This document shows, piece after piece, positions 1-6,512 of a stretch of DNA of 7,801 nt. The DNA is from DATKYV01 sp035528275. GTDB taxonomy: Bacteria > Acidobacteriota > Terriglobia > UBA7540. Position numbers and translations under genes: made by a program. The notes beneath the pieces are model-generated. The model was given only the letters and a program-made list of their open reading frames with translations. It made no database searches and was not told the DNA's origin. The stretch covers positions 1 to 7,801 of the forward strand of contig DATKYV010000067.1 of NCBI GenBank assembly GCA_035528275.1, given 5' to 3'. Within the stretch, counting starts at the first letter, position 1; each line of letters begins with the position of its first letter.

Positions 1-974
1 TGCACATTCTGCGTTGCGGCGCCCGCCCGTGACCTGTCAGCGTTGTAGACCGTCGCGTCGATCCGATAGTACCCGGCCGCCACTCCCGAGCCGAAAGTGA
101 AACTCGAGCCGGTCGTGGTCTGACTGGCCCCATTCACGTACCACGTATAGACCATGCTCTCGGAGTAGTTGGAGACGCTGGCGGTAAGCTGCTGTGTGTC
201 TCCCTCGCTCTGTGTCGCCTGCGCACCCGCAATGCTCACGGCAAGCGGATTCTGAAGATTCGTGTTGATCGTGACCACGAGCGTTCCACCGGGGGTATTC
301 ACGTCGGTGAATTCATAGGTTCCGGCTGTGGTTTGATCGGCGACGATCCGCACCACGTCCACCGCACCAGCCACCGCGACCCCGTTGTTACACAGGGTGA
401 AGGCCAGGTCGTAATACCCGGTCGCAAGTGATGTATCCGAATACGAGGCAGTAGCTCCCGAGACGATAAAGTCCAGGGGTGCGGCAGTTCCCAAGGCGGG
501 TGTAAGACTAGCAGAGATAGACGGCGTCTCTACCTGGCTGGCGGGCCATACCACCGTGAGGGACAAGGTTCCCGTTCCTGAGATGGGGGTCACCGTCACT
601 GCGACACCGGTAGTCTCTCCGGTGTTCACCTGTGCGATAGCCGTTCCGGTCCCGATGAGCTCGACTGATGGGTTGGTTGCGTTGACCACGATGGTCCAGC
701 TTCCAGCAGCAAGCCCATTCTCGGTCACCGGCGCTCCCGTGGTGGTGGCGGTGAAGGTTGCGCTATTGGGGCCGGTGCCGGTCACCGTATAGCTCTCCGC
801 GGTCATGTCGATCGGGGGCACAAGTGTTCGAGCGTTGATGTTGTTCGTTACTGAGATCTGAAGTCCCCCGGTCTCTGCTACGGGCGGGGGAACGCCGGGG
901 GGGGTACAAGCTGCAAGCGCCAAAGTCAGCGCAACACAGCACGCGGCAAAAATGAGATAAGGTGAACGATTCAT
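1..974 (-). CDS. Secreted beta-rich (Ig-like/PKD-like) lipoprotein, 3' end outside window
   Basis: The gene reads leftward from ATG at 974 and leaves the window after 324 complete codons, so the C-terminus is not seen. The start is set by a perfect AGGAGG (980-985) five bases upstream. The N-terminus is a lipoprotein signal: MNRSP, a hydrophobic run at residues 6-22, and lipobox LAAC with lipidated Cys23, followed by a Pro-rich tether (24-33). The rest is Thr/Gly/Val-rich beta structure in roughly three modules: ~37-130 (contains ARTLVPPIDM and SYTVTGTGP), ~131-240, and ~242-324, the last resembling an Ig-like/PKD fold (TYTWY-like strand VYTWYVNG, then GYYRIDATVYN). Similar lipoproteins are common in free-living spirochaetes; their function is mostly unknown, and a surface or periplasmic binding role is inference. 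Codons 24-26 contain a C8 homopolymer where slippage would end the protein. No clear promoter was found upstream. Confidence 0.85.
   Translation of the reverse strand, partial: MNRSPYLIFAACCVALTLALAACTPPGVPPPVAETGGLQISVTNNINARTLVPPIDMTAESYTVTGTGPNSATFTATTTGAPVTENGLAAGSWTIVVNATNPSVELIGTGTAIAQVNTGETTGVAVTVTPISGTGTLSLTVVWPASQVETPSISASLTPALGTAAPLDFIVSGATASYSDTSLATGYYDLAFTLCNNGVAVAGAVDVVRIVADQTTAGTYEFTDVNTPGGTLVVTINTNLQNPLAVSIAGAQATQSEGDTQQLTASVSNYSESMVYTWYVNGASQTTTGSSFTFGSGVAAGYYRIDATVYNADRSRAGAATQNV
897..904 (-). repeat. C8 homopolymer (G8 on plus strand) just after lipobox
   Basis: Eight consecutive G on the plus strand read as C8 in the lipoprotein gene, spanning Thr24-Pro25-Pro26 immediately after lipidated Cys23. 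Losing one C would bring a TAG into frame nine codons later. Gaining one C would shift into a frame that ends at a stop at 763-765. Either change would leave only a signal peptide and a short tail. The tract and its consequences are read from the sequence; contingency (phase-variable) behaviour is inference. Confidence 0.6.
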
Positions 975-1390
975 AAGATCCTCCTGGGTTTGATTTTTCT
1001 CTTCCACAAATGAGGCGACTCTCAATACTCCTGCCCAGCCCCATGCCTCCTCTGGCCGGTATTCCTAGTCGTCACGTAAAGAGATCTGCGTAAAACTTAT
1101 GCATAAACCGGATGCGAGTCTGTACGGTAGCGCACACAAGGCGGATAACTGATAGGTTTTTCTATGGCAGAGTAGTGGACGTGCGAGCCCCCGCGAGCCG
1201 CGGATGCGGGGCCGGGCGTGGAGCATGCGCACTACGAAGAGTGTCTTGGTTCAGCGGAAAATGGAATTTTCGACTCATAAGGAATGAGAATCTTACTGGG
1301 GGCGCTGCCCCCAGGCCCCCGGGGTTTTCGAGGCATAATGAGGAACTTCAGGATATCCAGGCAGCCTGAGAAAAGGGGTGGGGAAACCAT
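975..1390. other. Intergenic region, non-coding, with several inverted repeats
   Basis: I see no credible gene here; the short open frames lack ribosome binding sites and recognisable protein content. The part near 974 must hold the leader and promoter of the leftward lipoprotein gene, but no convincing -35/-10 pair was found. Visible structure: a 10-bp perfect palindrome TTATGCATAA (1097-1106); a GC-rich hairpin with arms GCCCCCGC (1187-1194, one bulge) and GCGGGGC (1206-1212) around an inner CCGCGG (1198-1203); a CTCAT/ATGAG hairpin (1274-1288); and the GC-rich cluster annotated separately at 1267-1401. Confidence 0.6.
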
Positions 1391-1401
1391 TTGGCTTTCC
1401 C
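1267..1401. repeat. Hairpin cluster, possible interspersed or mobile-element-end repeat
   Basis: A perfect 8-bp inverted repeat CTGGGGGC / GCCCCCAG (1296-1303 and 1307-1314, loop GCT) is followed at once by CCCCGGGG (1317-1324) and TTTT. An imperfect direct repeat TTTTCGANNCATAANGA flanks this block at 1267-1283 and 1325-1341. A second hairpin, GGGAAACCA / TGGCTTTCCC with one bulged C (1381-1401), lies just before the IS91 remnant. GGGGGCGCTGCCCCC-type hairpins followed by GGGAAA...TTTCCC hairpins occur as dispersed repeats in several bacterial genomes, as I recall. Whether this one belongs to the IS91-like element, is an independent repeat, or acts as a terminator cannot be settled here. Confidence 0.4.
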
Positions 1402-1996
1402 AAACGGATATCAGTCGTCCCTCAATCCGGTTATCCCTCCACAGGTCGCTCCCCAGCGTTGCCCGCTTCTGTTTTACCGGACTCATATATCTATACATCG
1501 CTTTAAGATAAGCATCGAGGAGAACGGAGATGCCACGGTGATCTCCTACACCTCCGACAACGAGTTCTTCCAGGGCAAAACCGAACCCTTTTCCGTATCG
1601 CGTTTCTTGCTCGAAGTGACGCAACATATACCCCCGCGCGGATCTCAATATATCCGGAGATATGGGCTTTATGCTTCAAGAACCAAGGGCAAATGGCCGG
1701 ACATGCCTCATGTGATGCGGCTCGCCCCTGCCGGATGGAAAGCCGAGCGCCTGAAGGCTTCTGATACGGTACAATCTTACTATGAGGAATCAGATGTGCC
1801 TGATCAAGAAAGCAGTCGTACCTGGGCCAGGCTCATCGCTCAGGTGTACGAGGTCGACCCACTCGAGTGTACACGCTGCCATTCACACATGAATGTGATT
1901 GCCGTGATCACTGATCCAGAGGAGGTCCACAAGATCCTGCGCCACCTGGTGAAAATCGGCCGATCGCCGCAGGGGCTGGATCCAAACTTCGTGTAA
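1391..1996 (+). pseudogene. IS91-family transposase, C-terminal remnant
   Basis: The open frame (TTG at 1391, 201 codons) matches only the C-terminal part of Y2/HUH transposases of the IS91 type. Family-like sequence starts near residue 28 (about base 1472, YRTHISIHRF) and runs through LLEVTQHIPPRG, YIRRYGLYASRTKGKW, the WARLIAQVYEVDPLECTRC segment with a CxxC pair (Cys160, Cys163), and the usual ending ILRHLVKIGRSP.G.DP, so the C-terminus appears natural. The first ~27 codons do not look like transposase and no ribosome binding site precedes them. The catalytic N-terminal half, with the HUH motif and the paired tyrosines expected in full-length proteins of roughly 300-400 residues, is absent. 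It therefore cannot work as a transposase. Recognised from motif memory, not from a database search. Confidence 0.75.
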
Positions 1997-2073
1997 TCTC
2001 CTATCTGTCTCCCTGCCTGCTCCGGGGGGTACTCTATCACCGCAGCCCCCTGTCTCCTTCCAGAGGCGGGTTT

Positions 2074-2089
2074 CTTGTGCACGCACAAG
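2074..2089. repeat. Perfect inverted repeat CTTGTGC-AC-GCACAAG
   Basis: A 7-bp perfect inverted repeat with a two-base centre, 78 bases past the transposase-remnant stop codon. IS91-type elements carry a hairpin at the replication-origin end and insert next to short GAAC/CAAG-type tetranucleotides; the arms here end in CTTG/CAAG. This fits an element end but could equally be an unrelated palindromic site. Confidence 0.35.
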
Positions 2090-2226
2090 GTCCCGGAGCG
2101 CAATCAGAGCGGCGCCCGGCGGAATCTCGTTCCGAAATCAGAGGCCACGCGGTGTAATGTCCCCGATCGCCACGAAAACTACAGATTCTGAGCGATTCCC
2201 CGGTCAGCGCCAGTTTTAACTTTTGC

Positions 2227-2276
2227 TATCATTTTCATCCCCGAGTCTGTACTTTTCCGGAGTCTGCCACTATACT
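2227..2276 (+). promoter_or_regulatory. Candidate promoter region of the cyclase-HEAT operon
   Basis: Two possible -10 elements are visible: TATACT (2271-2276, five of six matches to TATAAT) and an extended type TGC-TATCAT (2224-2232). Neither has a good TTGACA-like -35 at 16-18 bases. With TATACT, transcription would start about 25 bases before the ATG at 2309. A weak -35 is compatible with activator dependence, but that is inference. Confidence 0.3.
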
Positions 2277-2289
2277 TCACACAAGTCTG
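2243..2289 (+). repeat. Three AGTCTG direct repeats around the candidate -10 box
   Basis: AGTCTG occurs at 2244-2249, 2261-2266 and 2284-2289; the first two are part of a longer GAGTCTG spaced 17 bases start to start. They surround the TATACT box at 2271-2276. The placement suits binding sites for a regulator of the operon, but six-base repeats this close can arise by chance. Confidence 0.3.
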
Positions 2290-2298
2290 GAACCGCGT

Positions 2299-2305
2299 GG
2301 GGGGG
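2299..2305 (+). promoter_or_regulatory. G7 tract acting as the only ribosome-binding candidate for the cyclase
   Basis: Seven G bases lie three bases before ATG 2309. They are the only purine-rich stretch able to pair with 16S rRNA, unlike the AAGGAGG of the next gene. This argues for the ATG at 2309 over the in-frame GTG at 2297, which has no Shine-Dalgarno sequence and would put the G tract inside the coding region. Translation of the cyclase is probably weak. Confidence 0.45.
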
Positions 2306-2308
2306 ATT

Positions 2309-3883
2309 ATGGCCGTTCAGTCCTCTGGCGCTCTGAATGAGCTTGTTCGTGCGAGCGCCCGTCTCACGCGTGAGCGGCGGCTGGACGGACTCGTTTCGGT
2401 TCTCGTAGAACAGGCACTGGACATCACTCGATCCGACCTCGCGGCTCTTTACCTGTGCCAGGAACCTGATAATCCCGAAAGCAAGCTAACCCTCTTCTGT
2501 CGGCGCGGAGCCGCGGGGGTTGCGGAGTCCATGGCCGGAAACACGGAGCTTGTGTCGTTTCTGCGGGAGTGCGGTGAGACTCTTGTGGTGAGCTCGCCGG
2601 ACGACACCTATTTCTCCGATATCTTTCTCGTTCCCGGGATGCGAAGCGGTATCGCCCTCCCGCTTGTTACGCCGCGGTCGCATCTCGGGATCCTCGTGCT
2701 CAATTCCCGCAAGCCGGTCTACTTCAATCGTGACCGGTTTTCGTTCCTCGATTCTTTTGGAAAGATGGCCGGCAACATGTTCGACAACGCGCGGCTCAAC
2801 GACCAGCTGCGCCGGCGGCTCAACGAGATAGCCCTCCTCGAGCGTTACCAGGAAAACGTTTTCGCATCCATGACGAATCTCCTTATCACCACCGACGAGA
2901 CCGGTACCATCCGCTACTTCAACGCGGCCACACGTGAGCGCTTCGGTCTCCAGGACGAAATGATCGGGGAGCCGATGGAGAAGGTCTTCGGGAAATCGAT
3001 CGACAAAGCGGTTCTGAAAGCGATCCGGAGGGCACTGGTCGAAAACAGGGAAATCCTCGGAATAGAAGGCATCTTTGAGGGAAAAGAAAAACCGATTGAT
3101 TTCTCCCTTAACGTCTCGCCGCAGCGTTCGCGGCGCGGCAAGCTGGAAGGCTTGACGATGCTCTTTACGGACCAGACCGCCGAGCAGGCGCTCAAGGGTC
3201 GATTCAAAGTGGTCGTGGAGGAGCGCAGGCTCATCAAGGACATGTTCGCCCGCTACGTCTCCAACGACGTGGTAGAGAGTCTGATGCTGCACCCGGAACT
3301 GGTGAAGCCCGGAGGCGACAAAAAAAACGCCACCATCTTTTTCGGTGATATCCGCGGCTACACCTCTTTCTCGCAGAGCAAACCGCCGGAATACGTCATT
3401 GGGGTCCTGAACGCCTATTTCAGCGCGGCGGTCGAAATCATTATCAAGCACAAGGGGTTCATCGACAAGTTCATCGGAGATGCGATCATGGCTGCGTGGG
3501 GAGTGCCGATGCAGTGCGAAGAGACGGACGCGGTGGAGGCTGTCACCTCGGCACTGGAAATTCAGGAGCTCATCAAGAGCAGCACCCGGAAGTTTTTCAA
3601 AGGTGAGGCCTCGAAACTGCAGGTCGGCATCGGGCTGCATACGGGTCCGCTTGTGGCCGGAAATCTGGGCAGCGTGCAGCGGCTCAACTACTCCGTCATT
3701 GGGGACACCGTCAACTTAGCCGCACGCCTGGAGGGTGTTGCCAAGGGCGGTGAGATCATCATCACGGAGAACACACGGGATCTGATTGGCGACCGGTTCA
3801 AACTCAAGGACCAGAAACCGGTCAAGGTCAAAGGCATGACTCAGCCAATCCGCATTTTTAGCGTAGTGGCGCTCGCTCGCTAG
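2309..3883 (+). CDS. GAF-PAS class III adenylate/guanylate cyclase
   Basis: A 524-residue cytoplasmic enzyme with no membrane helix, predicted to turn ATP into cAMP and pyrophosphate. Domains in order: GAF-like sensor (~10-165), helical linker, PAS domain (~185-290, with TNLLITTDETGTIRYFNAATRERFG), signalling helix ending FARYVSNDVVESL, then the catalytic domain (~335-500). Catalytic residues are all present: metal-binding Asp347 (FFGDIRGYT) and Asp391 (FIGDAIMAAWG), purine-selecting Lys387 (DKFIGD), and transition-state Asn469 and Arg473 (GDTVNLAARLE). The second purine-contact position is Ser462 (NYSVIGD), where class IIIb enzymes usually have Thr and others Asp. This points to adenylate rather than guanylate cyclase, not proven. 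A homodimer is expected because active sites form between subunits. The GAF and PAS ligands are unknown. ATG 2309 is preferred over GTG 2297. The HEAT-protein gene follows after 42 bases. Confidence 0.93.
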   Translation: MAVQSSGALNELVRASARLTRERRLDGLVSVLVEQALDITRSDLAALYLCQEPDNPESKLTLFCRRGAAGVAESMAGNTELVSFLRECGETLVVSSPDDTYFSDIFLVPGMRSGIALPLVTPRSHLGILVLNSRKPVYFNRDRFSFLDSFGKMAGNMFDNARLNDQLRRRLNEIALLERYQENVFASMTNLLITTDETGTIRYFNAATRERFGLQDEMIGEPMEKVFGKSIDKAVLKAIRRALVENREILGIEGIFEGKEKPIDFSLNVSPQRSRRGKLEGLTMLFTDQTAEQALKGRFKVVVEERRLIKDMFARYVSNDVVESLMLHPELVKPGGDKKNATIFFGDIRGYTSFSQSKPPEYVIGVLNAYFSAAVEIIIKHKGFIDKFIGDAIMAAWGVPMQCEETDAVEAVTSALEIQELIKSSTRKFFKGEASKLQVGIGLHTGPLVAGNLGSVQRLNYSVIGDTVNLAARLEGVAKGGEIIITENTRDLIGDRFKLKDQKPVKVKGMTQPIRIFSVVALAR

Positions 3884-3925
3884 TTTTCGGGTGCGTCCGC
3901 CGCCGAGATAGAAAAGGAGGTTCGC

Positions 3926-6508
3926 ATGGCGACAGGTTTCGCCGGAATTCTCAGCTTGGCCTGGTGGATCTACCCACTGGCAGGCTCCGTTCTACTGGCA
4001 ATGATCGCCGTGGTGGTTCTGTGGCTCGTCTCCCGGTCGCGCTTCAACGCGCAGCTGCGGGGAACTGCGGGAGCCGCCAAGGAGCTGCTGGCCTCATTCC
4101 GCCGCCGCTACCCGGACAAAGCCCTGCTTCGCCGTTCGCGGATAATCGAATGCGTCGCGAACAAGAAGGAGGAGTATGCGTCCATCCCCCATCAGATCGG
4201 TGTCACCCACCTGTGGGTTCAGCGTCTGTCCCGGAAGCCCCGTTCAGGCGACTTCCGGCGTGTACTCGCCTTCGGCGGCAGCGAGGACCTGTGGCCATGC
4301 TTTCTGCTTGCTCTGGGACACCCTCGGCAGGGCGACCGTTTCCTCAAATGGTTTGAGGGGAAGGACGCCTTCTTCTCCCTGCGCGAAATGGCGCGCGCGG
4401 GTGGCGGTGACCTGTTCGACGGCAAGCGTGCCCTGACACTCCTGAAGGATTCCATCGACAGAATTCGCGAAATGACGGGAGATCCGGATTGGCGCGTCCG
4501 CCACTTCGCCGTAAAAATCATCCTCAACGACGACACCGAGCTCTCGCGGAACGCGCTTTGGGACACATTTCACGACGGCGCTTTCCAGATCCGCAGGCTG
4601 GTGGTAACGGCTTTCGTTACGGATGAATCGGACCGCCTGTACGAGGCCCTCTACGATCTTGTACTGCGTGATACCGTTTTCGCGGTGCGCAAGACCGCGA
4701 GGCACCGCATTCAGAAGGAGTTTTCTGACCGGTACCATCCGGATCCCGGAGCGCTCGCCAGCTTCGAAGCCCTCCACGTACTCGACCTTCTCACCCCGGG
4801 CTCGGAAACGGATCGCGACATGGCGGTCGGTGCGCTTGGTCAGGATAAGCTGGAACTGCGAGCCGCCGCGGCGCGGTACCTTCTCCGCGAAGGGGTCCTC
4901 GCGCGAATGATCGGCACGGCCGATTTGGGTGACAGGCCGGCGTTCGACCGCCACCTGCGGCTTCTGCGGAACGCCGCCGAAGTCGATGTGACCGATTTCC
5001 TCAACGAAGCACGCGGCAGCGGCAATGCCGGAACCCTGCTCATGGCGCTGAAATTGTTGTCCACCCACGGTCCCCGCTCGCTCATCCAGCATGTCGCGGA
5101 CAGGGCCCTGCGCGGCCTCCCCAACTCGGAACACCTGCAGGAGCTGCGCGCCGAAGCTCTGCGCTGCATTGAGCAGCGCGGGGACGACGGCGCGCTGCGC
5201 CTTCTTTTCCAGGAGATCCTCGCGCGCAAGACCGAGTACGAACAGGTCAACGAGATGCTTCAGCACGTACCTGCCCGCGGAGAGGAGCTATTCGCCGACA
5301 TCGCCCTGAACCTGCTTCGTGACGTCGACTTCGCTGCACGAGAGGGACTCGTGGAGTTCATGGTCCGTCTTCCCGACCGTCTCGTGGTACCGCGACTGAT
5401 CGATATCGTTCAGGACATTCGGGGAGAGATACCGAAAAAGGTCAGGGTTGACGCTCTTCGCGCGCTCGCTGCAATGAATCGGCCCTACCTGCTCGACTTT
5501 GTTCTTGAGCATTTCTACCTTTTTGCTACAGATTCGGCGCAGGAGCTCGCGGCGAACCTCGCCGCCGTCCACGGGCAGGAGTTCGACGCAGCCGTTGTCC
5601 GTCTCGTTGAGGGGCGCGACGCATCAGTCCGCGCGGCCGTGATCATCTCGCTGCCCTCAACCGAGAAGAAAGACTTTCTGAAGTTGATACGACCTGCGGT
5701 CAATGACGCGGATCCGAGTGTTCGTTCAGCGGCAATATCCGCGCTCGTCCTTTTCGGTGACACGGGTTCTCTTCGCCAGGCGGTGGACCGGCTCCGCGAC
5801 CCGGTTGAGGAGGTGAGAATAGCGGCTGCGACGGCGATCGGCAGGGCGGGGTCGGATGACCTCGTCAGCGAGCTTCGAAAGATTGTTGACGATGGGAACG
5901 AAGTCGAGTCGGTGAAACTGGCGGCGCTTACCGGGCTCGGCGCCTCGGAGCGGGATTCCGCGAGCGATCTTCTGATCGATGCGCTCTCGGCCCACGAAGA
6001 ACTGGCTGATCACATCCTGGATGCCATCGCGCGGAAAACCGGCTCCCGTGAGTTGCGCTACCTGATCGAAAAGTTCAAGGATGCGGATCCGGTTCTCCGC
6101 GAGAAGCTTACGTTCGCCTTCCGCCGTATGGGCACCGCCGGGCAGGATGCGATGCTCGGGCTGCTCGGCGAGGAGATTGGATCGCTTCGCCCGCACGTTG
6201 CCCGGACCCTTGAGGAGATGGGCTTCGTCGAGGCGACCATCCGCAAGCTGATGCACCGTGATCCGGAGATACGCCGGGATGCCGCGGCGAGGCTCTCTCT
6301 GGTCGGCACGAACGCGGCCTTCCGCGGGATCGTCCAAGCTGCACGCGATCCCGACCCGGAAGTCCGCGTCCAGGTGGTACGCGCTCTCGAGAGACTCGAA
6401 ACCGACGACGGCGCCGACATCCTTCACGCGCTCCAGGTTGATCCGGAGCGGCGCGTGCGGAAGTATACGCAGTGGGCACTTGAACGGCTGAAAGCGAAAG
6501 CCCTCTAG
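3926..6508 (+). CDS. Membrane-anchored HEAT-repeat protein
   Basis: This 860-residue protein starts at ATG 3926 behind a strong AAAGGAGG (3913-3920, five-base spacer), 42 bases after the cyclase stop, so the two form an operon. Residues ~9-36 form one hydrophobic helix followed by SRSRFNAQ, giving an anchor with the bulk most likely in the cytoplasm. The rest is alpha-helical HEAT (PBS-lyase-like) repeats. The first clear one is at residue 186 (DPDWRVRHFAVKIIL); a regular C-terminal series begins at about 565, 596, 625, 719, 779, 808 and 839 with the pattern D.d..VR..A...L. HEAT arrays are protein-binding scaffolds; no catalytic motif is visible. The operon suggests a scaffold or effector for cyclic-nucleotide signalling, which is inference. 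A transposase fragment starts within a few bases of the stop, so the last residues or stop codon could be altered. Confidence 0.88.
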   Translation: MATGFAGILSLAWWIYPLAGSVLLAMIAVVVLWLVSRSRFNAQLRGTAGAAKELLASFRRRYPDKALLRRSRIIECVANKKEEYASIPHQIGVTHLWVQRLSRKPRSGDFRRVLAFGGSEDLWPCFLLALGHPRQGDRFLKWFEGKDAFFSLREMARAGGGDLFDGKRALTLLKDSIDRIREMTGDPDWRVRHFAVKIILNDDTELSRNALWDTFHDGAFQIRRLVVTAFVTDESDRLYEALYDLVLRDTVFAVRKTARHRIQKEFSDRYHPDPGALASFEALHVLDLLTPGSETDRDMAVGALGQDKLELRAAAARYLLREGVLARMIGTADLGDRPAFDRHLRLLRNAAEVDVTDFLNEARGSGNAGTLLMALKLLSTHGPRSLIQHVADRALRGLPNSEHLQELRAEALRCIEQRGDDGALRLLFQEILARKTEYEQVNEMLQHVPARGEELFADIALNLLRDVDFAAREGLVEFMVRLPDRLVVPRLIDIVQDIRGEIPKKVRVDALRALAAMNRPYLLDFVLEHFYLFATDSAQELAANLAAVHGQEFDAAVVRLVEGRDASVRAAVIISLPSTEKKDFLKLIRPAVNDADPSVRSAAISALVLFGDTGSLRQAVDRLRDPVEEVRIAAATAIGRAGSDDLVSELRKIVDDGNEVESVKLAALTGLGASERDSASDLLIDALSAHEELADHILDAIARKTGSRELRYLIEKFKDADPVLREKLTFAFRRMGTAGQDAMLGLLGEEIGSLRPHVARTLEEMGFVEATIRKLMHRDPEIRRDAAARLSLVGTNAAFRGIVQAARDPDPEVRVQVVRALERLETDDGADILHALQVDPERRVRKYTQWALERLKAKAL

Positions 6509-6512
6509 AAAG

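Larger units (their letters stand above)
1997..2308. other. Intergenic region between transposase remnant and cyclase operon
   Basis: No gene is supported. The left part is probably the flank or end of the IS91-like element and contains a perfect inverted repeat (2074-2089). A small hairpin CGGAA/TTCCG lies at 2120-2134. The right part (about 2210-2308) turns AT-richer and carries candidate promoter elements and three AGTCTG copies ahead of the cyclase gene. No terminator with a U-run was seen. Confidence 0.55.

Noticed and set aside
1112..1369. Short plus-strand open frame of 85 codons in the intergenic region
   Set aside because: No ribosome binding site, no recognisable protein, and it runs through the hairpin cluster.
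1115..2252. Direct repeat CGAGTCTGTAC at 1115-1125 and 2242-2252 flanking the IS91 remnant
   Set aside because: A few repeated 11-mers are expected by chance in a window of this size, and IS91-type elements do not normally duplicate their target.
2297..2311. GTG at 2297 as the cyclase start
   Set aside because: It would add MGGI before the ATG, has no Shine-Dalgarno sequence, and would place the G7 tract inside the gene; ATG 2309 is better placed.
2486..3640. A 384-codon open frame antisense to the cyclase gene
   Set aside because: It lies opposite a clearly functional cyclase, has no ribosome binding site, and encodes low-complexity His/Arg/Val-rich sequence with no family features; long antisense frames are expected in GC-rich genes.
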